Source: CAWARU01 sp963805795 (GTDB lineage Bacteria; Pseudomonadota; Gammaproteobacteria; UBA6186; Azoamicaceae). From it: a DNA stretch of 64,000 nucleotides. A program made the translations under genes and the position numbers. The stretch is taken from contig CAWDVG010000001.1 in NCBI GenBank assembly GCA_963805795.1, forward strand, positions 310,001 through 374,000. The letters run 5' to 3'. Of this stretch, positions 27,274 through 36,466 are shown piece after piece; position 1 is the stretch's first letter, and every line of letters begins with the position of its first letter. The notes below the pieces were generated by a model. That model saw only the letters and a list, made by a program, of their open reading frames with translations. It did not search any database and was not told the origin of the DNA.

Positions 27274-28128
27274 ATGTCAGCGATCCAACCTCTATCTCCT
27301 ACACAGCAAACAAGCAACTTTAAGGATTCTAAAGATTATAAAGACTCTATAGATACTAAAAGAGCAGCCTTTGAACTTGCAGTCAAGAAATTAAAAACTG
27401 AGATAGAATCCCAATATGGGATGGCAACGATTGGCGAGCGGCCCGGCGGCAAGTTAGGGAATGGATTTTCAGAAGAACTGTTTACCTTACTGGAAGACAA
27501 TGATCCCTCTTTGAGAAGCATGAAATTTTTTTCTGGTCATGGTATGCGATTTAATGCTGATTACTATAGTACCCATGCAGAAAAACTTGGGAAGGTATTA
27601 CAAAACAATACTTTTTGTAATACCTTCCTACTTTTTCTTTCGGGTATGAATCCTGAAATTCCAACAGAATTAATACAGCTAACCTTAAACTCTGGAAGTC
27701 GCGTAGAAACTTTATTTTTTGATTTTTTTACAGTCAATAACCGAGTAGCGGTTGACAATAAAAAAGAAGAGAGTGAAAAAGAAATTTTAGATGATAATCC
27801 AACTAAAGATAGGGTTGTCAGACCCATTTTTTCATTTGTATTGGCGAAAGACCCCAAACGGAGTTTCTGGAAATTGGTCATTATGGGTGGCAATTTTGAT
27901 ATCAAGGATGCTCAAAAAGCTAGTAAACTTTTGCAGCAAAATGAAGAGCATTCTATGAAGCCAATTATACCCTCTTCTTTCTTAGAAGATTTAGCTTATG
28001 GATTAAGCCATGAAACCGCTATACTGAATTCATTGATTTTTATAATGAATAGGATTGGTCTTAATAGCATTAAGGATTTTTGTAATGCTTTACAATGGGT
28101 AATAATATTGGAAGATTTAAGGACTTAA
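27274..28128 (+). CDS. Unknown protein, possible N-terminal part of a broken accessory gene (284 aa)
   Basis: I do not recognise this family. The N-terminal ~30 residues are polar and Ser/Thr/Lys/Asp-rich; the rest is mixed alpha-helical, with a Cys-Asn-Thr-Phe-Leu-Leu-Phe-Leu stretch and a charged Glu/Lys loop near residue 170. It overlaps the next frame by 34 bp in a different phase (-1 relative to this one), and the downstream frame lacks a good ribosome binding site. The two may therefore be one gene of about 588 codons broken by a frameshift, or a translationally coupled pair. The locus lies between tRNA-Gln and lolB, where ispE is usually found, and looks like inserted accessory DNA. 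Confidence 0.6.
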   Translation: MSAIQPLSPTQQTSNFKDSKDYKDSIDTKRAAFELAVKKLKTEIESQYGMATIGERPGGKLGNGFSEELFTLLEDNDPSLRSMKFFSGHGMRFNADYYSTHAEKLGKVLQNNTFCNTFLLFLSGMNPEIPTELIQLTLNSGSRVETLFFDFFTVNNRVAVDNKKEESEKEILDDNPTKDRVVRPIFSFVLAKDPKRSFWKLVIMGGNFDIKDAQKASKLLQQNEEHSMKPIIPSSFLEDLAYGLSHETAILNSLIFIMNRIGLNSIKDFCNALQWVIILEDLRT

Positions 28129-29036
28129 ATTTACACAGCTTGTTGGAAGATTTTGTCATTATCACGGCTCCTTTTATAACCTCTGGAATCTTACAAGATG
28201 ACCTTGATCATGCAGAATTAATGGCTGCTGTTAATTTGGCAATGGCTGCTTTTTATATAAGAACAAAACATAATCGAGAACAAGATGTTTTTCATTTGTC
28301 CGATGAGCAATTAAGATTGATGATAAATAGCCCTGTTAGAAATAACAGAAATAGTAGTTTGTTTGGTCTGGATTTAATGACTTCATTTTATCATGCTGCA
28401 GCTCTGCGAGGCTTTATTAACAATAAGGTTTTTGCTTTTAGTTTTGGCTTAATGCTCGCCAGAATACAAAAGATAAGACCTCAATATAATGAAGTAATAC
28501 GTTCCCTAAGTCTGATGTTTATGAATGCGAATATTATGTGTGCTTTTGGAGAATTGATAGTAGAATCGATAAATTGGATGTTTATGAATGCTAAAACAGG
28601 CTTGATAAACAAGCTGAAACCAGATGTTGTGCGAGTAGAATCTCCTTATTTGGTTATGGTGTTAGTGATGATGGTATTACTGGATGAACCTCGTTTCATT
28701 CAATATAATATCCACCATGCTCTTAACAATATAAAGAAAAACGCTACAATACTGTCGAACTCCTTATTAAAAAACCTTCAATATTGTTGGGAACAAGTGC
28801 CGGCATTTAGAAGCGCAAGGACTCGGGTACCCTTAGTCAGCATGTTACAAGCTTTGTTTACTCATCATGCATCTGTAGTACCTAATCCAAGAGCTTCTGC
28901 TGCCACCATAACCGAGTTGCCATCAGCTGGAGCTTCATCTCCAACTATGTTGCATGCTTATTCTAGAAATAAATCAAACAATGATAGGGCTCATAAAGAA
29001 CAATCGGAGGCAACTGCGTCTCAAACTGCGTCTTAA
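28095..29036 (+). CDS. Unknown helical protein, possible C-terminal part of the same broken gene (313 aa)
   Basis: Unrecognised. It is mostly alpha-helical, with repeated Leu-Met-Phe-Met-Asn-Ala and Met-Phe-Met-Asn-Ala segments near residues 135-165 and a low-complexity Ala/Ser/Thr tail. The frame is open back to a stop at 28083, and the ATG at 28095 has no nearby Shine-Dalgarno sequence, so independent translation is doubtful. The 3' end lies in a 12-bp tandem repeat in which Gln codons (CAA) have become TAA stops, suggesting that the original protein was longer. Overall it looks like a decaying effector-like gene, but a functional two-gene arrangement cannot be excluded. Confidence 0.55.
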   Translation: MGNNIGRFKDLNLHSLLEDFVIITAPFITSGILQDDLDHAELMAAVNLAMAAFYIRTKHNREQDVFHLSDEQLRLMINSPVRNNRNSSLFGLDLMTSFYHAAALRGFINNKVFAFSFGLMLARIQKIRPQYNEVIRSLSLMFMNANIMCAFGELIVESINWMFMNAKTGLINKLKPDVVRVESPYLVMVLVMMVLLDEPRFIQYNIHHALNNIKKNATILSNSLLKNLQYCWEQVPAFRSARTRVPLVSMLQALFTHHASVVPNPRASAATITELPSAGASSPTMLHAYSRNKSNNDRAHKEQSEATASQTAS

Positions 29037-29060
29037 ACTGTGGCTTAAACTGCATCTAAC
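29013..29060 (+). repeat. 12-bp tandem repeat (four units) at the gene's 3' end
   Basis: Units ACTGCGTCTCAA, ACTGCGTCTTAA, ACTGTGGCTTAA and ACTGCATCTAAC lie head to tail. In frame they encode Thr-Ala-Ser-Gln-like repeats; units two and three carry CAA-to-TAA changes, the first of which is the present stop. The frame then stays open for about 40 more codons rich in Lys/Arg, to TGA near 29160. Confidence 0.75.
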
Positions 29061-29266
29061 AGGCAACGGCGGCTCAAATTGTTAAAAAAAGTAGCGCTCC
29101 AAATGAAAAGGCTACGCAAAAAAGAAATAGAAATTGCTTTGGTTCCGGCTTTGGTTGTGTGATTAGCTGAGAAGTCGAGATTTAAGCTCCAATTTGCCCA
29201 AAGTAGTAGAGTTCTGTAAAAGTAATAAAAGTAATTAGAATTAAATAAATTAAGAAATTAAATAAA

Positions 29267-29926
29267 TTATGGCTTTAATTGCCATTTTTTGAAAATAAAA
29301 CGGACCCTTACTTTGCCATGTTCCAATAAGAGTTTTTGAGGTAATTCTACGCCTCCCACATTCATATAAGCCTGATAGGTTATTTTCCAGCCTTGTTGTT
29401 CTAAAAGGACCAAACGATCATGGTTATCTAACATACCTCGACTAGGGATTTTCCCAGGTGCAGGAATGCCCCTTAGCCAATATATTAAGGGAGTAACTGG
29501 AATATCCCAACCTAAGGTTTGCTTTATTAATTGTTCAGAGGTTTCTGCCTCATATTTTTCTCCGCGAGAAGTGGTCAGGCATACTTGCTTGCCATCATGA
29601 TTAATTCGAACTGCGGCAATACCCAGGGCTCCGACTAACAATATAGAATAATGGTTTTGAGATTGATCCCATTCGAAAGAAGCATTGCCGCCTTGTTTTC
29701 CATGAGAAAAGGAAACTTTACCATTGGCTTGGAAAGAAGTAATGGCCTGCAATTGTTTTTGTCGAGCTTGTTGAGATATGGTTGAATGACTTTCATAAGA
29801 TGGATGTTCTTTAGCTAAGCAATGGGATTCATAAAATAAACAGGAAATAAACAAAAGTAATTTGAATTGTAATTTGAATAATAATTTCAATAGAAATTTA
29901 AGAACAGTCCAATTGTAAGTTGACAC
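29267..29926 (-). CDS. lolB: Outer-membrane lipoprotein insertion protein LolB (divergent)
   Basis: LolB receives lipoproteins from LolA and inserts them into the outer membrane. The 219-aa protein has an N-terminal hydrophobic segment with a candidate lipidation Cys (Leu-Phe-Ile-Ser-Cys, near residue 29), and the LolB-type pattern of a beta-sandwich: F-x-A-x-GKVSF near the start, a W-D-x-S segment, a Gly-rich LVGALGIAAVRI segment, and an LIYWLRGIPAPG motif. It starts at GTG 29926, ten bases after the stop of the TPR gene, with AGGATG as ribosome binding site, so the two form an operon. The identity is helped by position opposite hemA, which is conserved in gammaproteobacteria. Confidence 0.85.
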   Translation of the reverse strand: MSTYNWTVLKFLLKLLFKLQFKLLLFISCLFYESHCLAKEHPSYESHSTISQQARQKQLQAITSFQANGKVSFSHGKQGGNASFEWDQSQNHYSILLVGALGIAAVRINHDGKQVCLTTSRGEKYEAETSEQLIKQTLGWDIPVTPLIYWLRGIPAPGKIPSRGMLDNHDRLVLLEQQGWKITYQAYMNVGGVELPQKLLLEHGKVRVRFIFKKWQLKP

Positions 29927-29935
29927 GCTAACATC

Positions 29936-31963
29936 CTAATGCTTAACCACCTTTACGGAAGGCTTGAGATCAACCTTTAAGCGACCGATGGTTTCATTTA
30001 GGAGATCATGGTCTGGGTTTTGCTCAAGAGCTTGGTTTAATAATACCATAGCCTCTTCTCGTTGTCCTATCACAAACAAGAGTTCTCCTAAATGGGCAGT
30101 AATTTCAGGATCTTTACTTAATTCATGAGCCTTTTTTAAGGTGACGAGCGCTTCGGAATAGTTTCCCATGCGATAGTCAAACCAACCCAAAGTATCTAAA
30201 TAAGCAGCATTATTAGGTGCAATTTCTAAAGCTTGCAACATATATTTTTTGGCTTCTGCTTGTTTTTCTTTTTGTAGAGATAAAGTGTAACCTAAAGCAT
30301 TCAGTGCAGCGGCATTGCGAGGATCTTTTCCTAAAATAGTCTGCAAATCAAGTTCTGCGGCATCCCAATGTTTCAATTCGATAGCCACTAAACTGTGTGC
30401 GAGCAATACATCCGCATCATTTGGTAATTTAGCGAGTACATGGCTAATAAGCGCATAAGCATCTTCTAATTGTTTACTATTGCTTAATATATCCACTTCA
30501 AAGAGAATCACCATTTTTTGTTCTTCTAATGTGGTGGGACTACTATCGTGTAAAAGAGCGATGGCCTTGGTATATTCTTTTTGATTTTTAAGTAGAAGCG
30601 CTCCGCGTAAGGTGGCAGGAACATGATAAGGGCCAGGATTAACGCCAGCATACCAGCGAATAGCTTCTTCATTTTTTCCTTGTTTTTCTGCTAATTCCCC
30701 TAGCAAATATTGTGCATTGTTTTTATTCTCGGCAAAATCTAAGGCTTTTTTTAGCCTTTCATGCGCATCTTTTAAATCTTCTTCTTGAGTGGAAATTTCT
30801 GCTAAGTAAATTAAAGCCTTGCCACCAAACGTTTTGTCTTCCGTTAATAATTTGAGATGGTTTTTAGCTTCGCTTAAACGATTCGCATCCAAAAGTGCAG
30901 AGGCATAAAACATACGTAAAGCGGTATTTTTTGGGAATTTTTCGACATTTTCATTTAGAAAACTTAAGGCATTTTTATCTGAACTATCCTGATGACGAAT
31001 GAGCTTGGCCTTTAATTCAAGGGCTTTGGTTAAGTCAGGTTGTATTTTGAGCGCAGCGTCTACCCAAGCGTTTGCATTAGGGATATCACCCATCGTAGCA
31101 GCCGTTAATGCTGCAGCAACCTGTGCTTCGGAGTCCTGGGGCCTAGCTTTTGCAATCCTATCAAAAGCTTGCCTTAAATTATCTGCAGATTTTTCAGATA
31201 GACGAGATTGAATATTAACAATATTTTGATTAACTTCTTCTGGCCCAATAATAATAGCCCGAGTCAGATACGGCAGCGTTTTTTCTATTGATTGGCCAAT
31301 CAGTAAGGTACTGGCTACCATTTGTGCTTGTAAATCTTTTGGATCATATTGTGCCCACATTTCAGCAGCCATAACGGCTGCTTCAGCGGCCTGATATTGT
31401 ACTGCCAGTTGAGTGGCATGCTCTGCAATAGCAGCATCTTTTGATTTCTGAGCAGCTTGTAAATATTGATTTAAGGCAAGGTTGGGATTGTTTCGGCTGG
31501 CAGCCATTTCAGCCACCAAAAGCGTATATAAAAGTTGTCGATGTTGTTCGCTTTCGGCCCGCGATTGGGGTGTGCTTTGCGTTTCATCTTCTTTGAAACT
31601 TAAGGGATCCGGTGTATCTTTATGCTTTCTAACGATTATGTCGGGAGCCTTATGTTCTTCTGCATGGCTTTTGGGCGGCCAACAGCTAAAGACCATCGCT
31701 AAAACAAGCAATACCAGATATACTAAGGTCAATGTATAGAAAGTCATGGGGCTAAAACTTTGGACTGTACCGGTATTCTTATTATCCCGATGAAGCAGGA
31801 TTTGGGTTAGGGGCATGATTTTTACTTTAGAACTTTTAGGTATTTTAGGTATTTTAGATGTCTTGGGTGGTTGACTCAAATAAAACCCACACTTTTGCGG
31901 ATGGTTACCCGACCCGAAGAAAAGTGAATTGCAAAAATGGATAATGGCCGGAATATGGCGCAT
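29936..31963 (-). CDS. TPR-repeat lipoprotein/periplasmic protein
   Basis: A tetratricopeptide-repeat protein of about 675 aa. It has a hydrophobic export segment (Tyr-Leu-Val-Leu-Leu-Val-Leu-Ala-Met-Val-Phe-Ser-Cys) with a plausible lipobox, then a polar linker, then TPR-like helix pairs across most of the length, most regular in the last 250 residues (ALGYTLSLQKEKQAEAKKY, LGWFDYRMGNYSEAL). TPR proteins at this position, upstream of lolB and divergent from hemA, are common in gammaproteobacteria and are thought to assist envelope complexes; the exact role is unknown. Start choice is uncertain: ATG 31963 has AAGGTAG upstream, while 32005 and the internal ATG 31747 are alternatives. Confidence 0.8.
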   Translation of the reverse strand: MRHIPAIIHFCNSLFFGSGNHPQKCGFYLSQPPKTSKIPKIPKSSKVKIMPLTQILLHRDNKNTGTVQSFSPMTFYTLTLVYLVLLVLAMVFSCWPPKSHAEEHKAPDIIVRKHKDTPDPLSFKEDETQSTPQSRAESEQHRQLLYTLLVAEMAASRNNPNLALNQYLQAAQKSKDAAIAEHATQLAVQYQAAEAAVMAAEMWAQYDPKDLQAQMVASTLLIGQSIEKTLPYLTRAIIIGPEEVNQNIVNIQSRLSEKSADNLRQAFDRIAKARPQDSEAQVAAALTAATMGDIPNANAWVDAALKIQPDLTKALELKAKLIRHQDSSDKNALSFLNENVEKFPKNTALRMFYASALLDANRLSEAKNHLKLLTEDKTFGGKALIYLAEISTQEEDLKDAHERLKKALDFAENKNNAQYLLGELAEKQGKNEEAIRWYAGVNPGPYHVPATLRGALLLKNQKEYTKAIALLHDSSPTTLEEQKMVILFEVDILSNSKQLEDAYALISHVLAKLPNDADVLLAHSLVAIELKHWDAAELDLQTILGKDPRNAAALNALGYTLSLQKEKQAEAKKYMLQALEIAPNNAAYLDTLGWFDYRMGNYSEALVTLKKAHELSKDPEITAHLGELLFVIGQREEAMVLLNQALEQNPDHDLLNETIGRLKVDLKPSVKVVKH

Positions 31964-32055
31964 GAGTAAACTACCTTTTTCTGTTTTGGAACTTAATCTT
32001 GTCATCGGCTTATGAGAATCAAAGCTAAAGGATTTTTTGATGAGGTTTTTATAAT

Positions 32056-33324
32056 ATGGGATTGATGGCTTTTGGCATTAATTACCTGACTGCTCCGCGC
32101 ATACTTCGAGAAAAGCTTGCCTTAAATTCTTCTGCCAGCGAAAATTTAATGCGTAGGATGATGGAAGCCCAGGCTATCAATGAAATATTGATACTTTCCA
32201 CTTGTAATCGAACAGAATTATATGGCTATGTGGAAGAAGCAACTCAAATAAATCTGCTTTTGCAATGCTTCTGTCAAGAAACAGATATAACCCATACCGA
32301 AATACAAGAATGTTTCTATTCCTATCATGATGAATGTGCAGTTCGTCACCTTATGGGGGTAGCGAGTGGTATACATTCAATGGTGTTGGGAGAAGTCGAA
32401 ATTTTTGGACAAATTAAATCCGCTTTTCGTCTTGCAGAAAGGCTTGGAACCCTTGGCAAATATTTAGGGCGTTTATTTCAAACTAGTTTTTCTGTCGCAA
32501 AACAAGTTCGTAGTCAAACTGGTATTGGTTTAAATCCTTTGTCCGTAGCTGGCATTGCTGTAAAATTAGCTGAACGTATTTTTACAGACATTAAGCAAGC
32601 TACAGTATTATTAGTTGGCGCAGGGGATTTAATTCGTTTAGCAGGAATTCATTTGAAAGAGGCCGGTGTCCGTAAAATAATGGTCGCAAACCGCAGTCAG
32701 ATAAGAGGTGGAAATTTAGCCCAACTGCTAGGGGCAGAGGCTATCACCCTGGAACAAATCCCAGAACGCTTATTTGAATGTGATATAGTGCTAACAGGAA
32801 CGGGATCACCTTTGCCTTTATTAGGAAAGGGTATGATTGAAAGAGCTTTAAAAAAGCGTAAAGGTCGAACCCTATTTATGATAGATCTTGCCATGCCCAG
32901 AGATATTGAGCCCGAAGTGTCTAAGCTTGATGCCGTATATTTATATTGCTTAGAGGATTTACAGAATATTCTGCAGGAAAATCGACATAAACGAGAAAAA
33001 GAAATAGAGATGGCAAAGCACATTATTCAGCAAGAAGCGCAAGATTTTATGCGATGGTACCGAGCACAGGGGGCATTCAGTACTTTAAAAGCTTTTCGAC
33101 AAAAGTTCGAAGTAGAACGGGATCAAGTATTAGCGCAGGGCTTGCAACATTTAAAATTAGGAAAATCTCCAGAAATGGTATTACAGCAAGCCATTCATCA
33201 CATGACAAATCGTCTGTTACATATTCCAACAAAACGATTGAGGCAAGCTGGCTTTGAAGATGAGCAGGGATTGTTGAGAGTGACTAGGGAGTTATTTGAA
33301 TTATCTACTCTTCATGAAGAGTAG
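32056..33324 (+). CDS. hemA: Glutamyl-tRNA reductase
   Basis: First step of C5 tetrapyrrole synthesis: reduces Glu-tRNA-Glu to glutamate-1-semialdehyde with NADPH. 422 aa, full length, with the catalytic Cys50 in STCNRTE, the LMGVASGIHSMVLGEVEIFGQ substrate region, the NADPH-binding VLLVGAGDLIRLAG and the DLAMPRDIEPEV motif, and the C-terminal dimerisation helix. A GAGG lies about ten bases before the ATG. It begins the conserved hemA-prfA-prmC operon. Confidence 0.97.
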   Translation: MGLMAFGINYLTAPRILREKLALNSSASENLMRRMMEAQAINEILILSTCNRTELYGYVEEATQINLLLQCFCQETDITHTEIQECFYSYHDECAVRHLMGVASGIHSMVLGEVEIFGQIKSAFRLAERLGTLGKYLGRLFQTSFSVAKQVRSQTGIGLNPLSVAGIAVKLAERIFTDIKQATVLLVGAGDLIRLAGIHLKEAGVRKIMVANRSQIRGGNLAQLLGAEAITLEQIPERLFECDIVLTGTGSPLPLLGKGMIERALKKRKGRTLFMIDLAMPRDIEPEVSKLDAVYLYCLEDLQNILQENRHKREKEIEMAKHIIQQEAQDFMRWYRAQGAFSTLKAFRQKFEVERDQVLAQGLQHLKLGKSPEMVLQQAIHHMTNRLLHIPTKRLRQAGFEDEQGLLRVTRELFELSTLHEE

Positions 33325-33353
33325 TTACACAGGCATATTGAGAAATAAATAGT

Positions 33354-34445
33354 ATGAAACTATCCATTTGGACCAAATTAAAAACCTTGGTTGAAAGACA
33401 TGAGGAATTAAGCGCCTTATTAAGCGATCCCGCAGTTATTCGGGATCAAACCCAATTCCGCAATTTTTCTAAGGAATATTCAGATTTAGAAACCTTGGTG
33501 AAAGAATTTGCTTTATTTGAAAAAAACCAAGCTGCATTAGAGTCCTTAGAAAACATGAAAAAAGATCCCGATCCGAGTATGCGTCATATGGCAGAAGAGG
33601 AGTGGAAAGAAACCAAAACAATATTGGAACAAATTGAAGAGCGCTTATATAACTTGTTACTACCCCAAGATCCAAACGATCATCGCAATATCTTTTTGGA
33701 GATACGTGCGGGGGCGGGCGGCGATGAAGCGGCTATTTTTTCTGGAAATCTCTTTAGAATGTATAGTCGTTTTGTTGAGCGTCAAGGTTGGCGTATGGAA
33801 TTAATCAGTGAAAGCCAAAGTGAAAAAGGAGGCTATAAGGAGATTATTGTTCGGATATTGGGGAAAGACGTTTACGGAAAGCTTAAATTTGAATCGGGTG
33901 TACATCGTGTACAAAGGGTTCCTGAAACAGAAGCACAGGGAAGAATCCATACCTCCACTTGTACTGTCGCCATTTTACCGGAAGCAGAAGAAATAGATGC
34001 CATTGTCTTAGATCCTAGCCAACTCCGGATTGATACTTTTCGGGCATCTGGAGCGGGTGGACAACATGTGAATCGCACCGATTCCGCCGTTCGTATTACC
34101 CATATACCCACCGGTGTGGTTGTGGAGTGTCAAGACGATCGTTCTCAACACAAAAATAAAGCAAAGGCTTTGGCTGTATTGCAAGCGAGAATCTTGGCCG
34201 CAGAACAAAGCAAACAACGTCAAGCAGAGGCAGAATCTCGTAAGAATCTTGTGGGAAGTGGGGATCGTTCCGAGCGGATTCGAACCTATAACTTTCCTCA
34301 GGGTCGGTTAACAGACCATCGAATTAATTTAACGCTATACAAATTGCCGGAAATTATGGAAGGCGATTTATTATCTGTTATAGAGCCTCTTATACGTGAA
34401 AATAATGCTTCAGAGTTTGCTAAGATAGCAGGAGATGCAAATTAA
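33354..34445 (+). CDS. prfA: Peptide chain release factor 1
   Basis: Recognises UAA/UAG and triggers peptide release. 363 aa. The GGQ catalytic loop (GAGGQHVNRTDSAVR) lies near residue 233, and the C-terminal domain carries ERIRTYNFPQGRLTDHRI. No frameshift is present. The gene lies between hemA and the gene for the methylase that modifies the GGQ glutamine, the usual order. Confidence 0.97.
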   Translation: MKLSIWTKLKTLVERHEELSALLSDPAVIRDQTQFRNFSKEYSDLETLVKEFALFEKNQAALESLENMKKDPDPSMRHMAEEEWKETKTILEQIEERLYNLLLPQDPNDHRNIFLEIRAGAGGDEAAIFSGNLFRMYSRFVERQGWRMELISESQSEKGGYKEIIVRILGKDVYGKLKFESGVHRVQRVPETEAQGRIHTSTCTVAILPEAEEIDAIVLDPSQLRIDTFRASGAGGQHVNRTDSAVRITHIPTGVVVECQDDRSQHKNKAKALAVLQARILAAEQSKQRQAEAESRKNLVGSGDRSERIRTYNFPQGRLTDHRINLTLYKLPEIMEGDLLSVIEPLIRENNASEFAKIAGDAN

Positions 34446-34457
34446 AAGGTTAAGCAT

Positions 34458-35303
34458 TTGATTTCTATCCGAATGGTATTGCAGAATGCAATTGAAAAAG
34501 GCCTATCTCGTTTAGATGCTGAAATATTATTGGCAAATGTTATCGCTGAAACAAGAATCTTTCTTTACAGTTGGCCAATGAAAATGTTGGCTGCGAAAGA
34601 CGTAGAGCAATTCAATTCTTTGGTTATGCGTCGTCTTGCTGGCGAGCCCACGGCTTATATCATTGGAAAAAAAGAGTTTTGGTCTTTAACTTTGGATGTC
34701 AATTCTTCTGTATTGATTCCACGTCCAGAAACAGAACTCTTAGTGGAAACCACTTTAAAATTATTGCCAAATGTAAATGAGCCCTATCATGTTCTAGAAT
34801 TAGGCACAGGATCCGGCGCTATTGCCCTTGCTTTAGCCTCTGAACGTCCCCATTGGACCCTATGGGCCACTGATATTTCAATCGATGCATTGGCGGTCGC
34901 AAAAGAAAATGCCAGAAAATTGTCACTCCAAAATGTTAATTTTTATTCTGGAGATTGGTTTGAAGCTTTAAAAGGTACCGTTTTCAAAACAAAACCTTTG
35001 TTTGATGCCATCATTAGTAACCCACCCTATATTTCAGAGAGTGATGCACATCTGTTGAATCAAGAATTAAGCTTTGAACCCCTCTTAGCTTTAAAATCAG
35101 AACAACAAGGTCTCAAAGATTTAAAAAAAATTATTCAAGAATCAACCTATTATTTACTGTCAAAAGCTTGGCTTTTAGTAGAACATGGATATGATCAAGC
35201 GGATGCGATTATGGCTTTTTTTAAGGCAAATAATTATGTTCATGTCCATCATTACAAAGATTTGGCAACTGTCAATCGAGTGACAGTTGGACAGAAACCA
35301 TAA
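34458..35303 (+). CDS. prmC: Release factor glutamine methyltransferase
   Basis: Methylates the Gln of the GGQ motif in RF1/RF2 using S-adenosylmethionine. 281 aa from a TTG start, eight bases after AAAAGG. Motifs: IPRPETELLVE, the SAM-binding VLELGTGSGAIALALA, and the NPPY catalytic motif (ISNPPYIS). It lies 12 bp after prfA, so the two are likely co-transcribed. Confidence 0.95.
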   Translation: MISIRMVLQNAIEKGLSRLDAEILLANVIAETRIFLYSWPMKMLAAKDVEQFNSLVMRRLAGEPTAYIIGKKEFWSLTLDVNSSVLIPRPETELLVETTLKLLPNVNEPYHVLELGTGSGAIALALASERPHWTLWATDISIDALAVAKENARKLSLQNVNFYSGDWFEALKGTVFKTKPLFDAIISNPPYISESDAHLLNQELSFEPLLALKSEQQGLKDLKKIIQESTYYLLSKAWLLVEHGYDQADAIMAFFKANNYVHVHHYKDLATVNRVTVGQKP

Positions 35304-35584
35304 AAAAATGGCGGAATAATTGCATTTAACGCTTAAAGATCCTAAAATAGAGGTCGACAGTACAAATGTGCGATCTAAGTTGTTTAACCATTGTACGTAA
35401 GAGCCCGATGAATCTCTCGACTGGATGGATTGAATCGAGCATGGATTGAATCAAGTTTTGAATCATCGAATCTCGGGATGATTGATACAATGGTAAAAAG
35501 AAATTTCGGAAGCATGCTCCAGGAAGTTTGCAGAAGGTTAAATGTTTGTTTGAAACTTAACCTGAATTAAGAGGATAGGGATAG

Positions 35585-36259
35585 ATGAAACAAGTAGCAA
35601 AAAATTTGCTGGCATTAGGAATTCTAGTTTGTGCAAGTAGCACTCACGCAGCAAATTTATTGGACGACATGTCCCCCTTTGTTGGAATTGATTACCAACA
35701 ACGTTGGATGCAAGGTAACAGCGATTGGAACAAATTGTTTCCGGGTACCTTTGCTGGTGGTTCAATCTATGTCGGTGGACGTTGGGATTGTTTTGCGGTT
35801 GAATTGGGTTACGATTTTGCCGGTACTCGTCGAAAAGCGTATATCTTTTCCCCAGGAGAAACTTTCTTCAATACCAATTTTGGGGCAGCCACTGTTAATA
35901 CTAACCTGCAGTTGAATGGTGGTCATATCGATTTAATTGGTTTCGTTCCAGTAGTTGATTGTCTAGAAATGATGGGGGTTATTGGTATTGGCTATATTTA
36001 TCCTCGTCTTTCCGCTAGCATCAGTAGCGGGCCTTTTGCCGGTGCAACCGTTTCAGGTCGTGGAACAACAGTTGCTCGACTGCGCTTTGGTGGTAATTAT
36101 ATGGTTACACAATGCGTTGGAGTTCGGCTTTTGGTGGGCTGGGAAAGCACAGAGTATTTACGAATTAGATCAGCTGCAAATTTTACGAGTACAGGGGCTA
36201 GTGCAAAGGGTTGGAAGAGTTCGGTGACGGCGTCTGCGGGTGTATTTGTCAAGTTTTAA
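35585..36259 (+). CDS. Outer-membrane beta-barrel protein, paralogue 1
   Basis: 224 aa with a clear signal peptide (cleavage after Thr-His-Ala-Ala, about residue 21), alternating hydrophobic strands with aromatic girdles and a C-terminal Phe (FVKF), typical of outer-membrane beta-barrels. Mature proteins of both paralogues begin with a Val-Gly-Ile-Asp-Tyr-x-Gln-Arg-Trp-Met motif, and both share a VGGRWDCF/LGTRWDCF segment and VVDCLEMMGVIGIG-like strands with a conserved Cys. The function is unknown; porin-like or adhesion roles are possible. GAGGATAGGG precedes the ATG, and its own terminator follows. Confidence 0.85.
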   Translation: MKQVAKNLLALGILVCASSTHAANLLDDMSPFVGIDYQQRWMQGNSDWNKLFPGTFAGGSIYVGGRWDCFAVELGYDFAGTRRKAYIFSPGETFFNTNFGAATVNTNLQLNGGHIDLIGFVPVVDCLEMMGVIGIGYIYPRLSASISSGPFAGATVSGRGTTVARLRFGGNYMVTQCVGVRLLVGWESTEYLRIRSAANFTSTGASAKGWKSSVTASAGVFVKF

Positions 36260-36300
36260 TCCAAACTTGAAAAAGATACTCTATAGACTTTTGAATGGTG

Positions 36301-36328
36301 CTGATTTGGAAACAGATCAGGTTTTTTT
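36301..36328 (+). terminator. Intrinsic terminator after the first OMP gene
   Basis: CTGATTTG (36301-36308), loop GAAA, CAGATCAG (36313-36320), then GTTTTTTT. The eight-base stem has one G-U pair. The GAAA loop and closing bases match the terminator after the second OMP gene. Confidence 0.85.
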
Positions 36329-36350
36329 AAACTAAAGTGTTGACAGACTA

Positions 36351-36379
36351 TTGACAGGGTAGAAACAAAGAATTAAAGT
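36351..36379 (+). promoter_or_regulatory. Sigma70-like promoter for the second OMP gene
   Basis: TTGACA at 36351-36356 (a perfect -35) is followed, 17 bases later, by TAAAGT at 36374-36379 (a partial -10). A second TTGACA at 36340-36345 lies just upstream. Placement between the terminator of the first OMP gene and the second OMP gene supports independent transcription. Confidence 0.5.
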
Positions 36380-36466
36380 CATCGTTCTTAAGGCTTTTTA
36401 GTAGTGTGTTTGTTTGTCAATTAACGTTAATTGAGAGGATGTTAAAAAATGAGAGGATGTGTAAAG

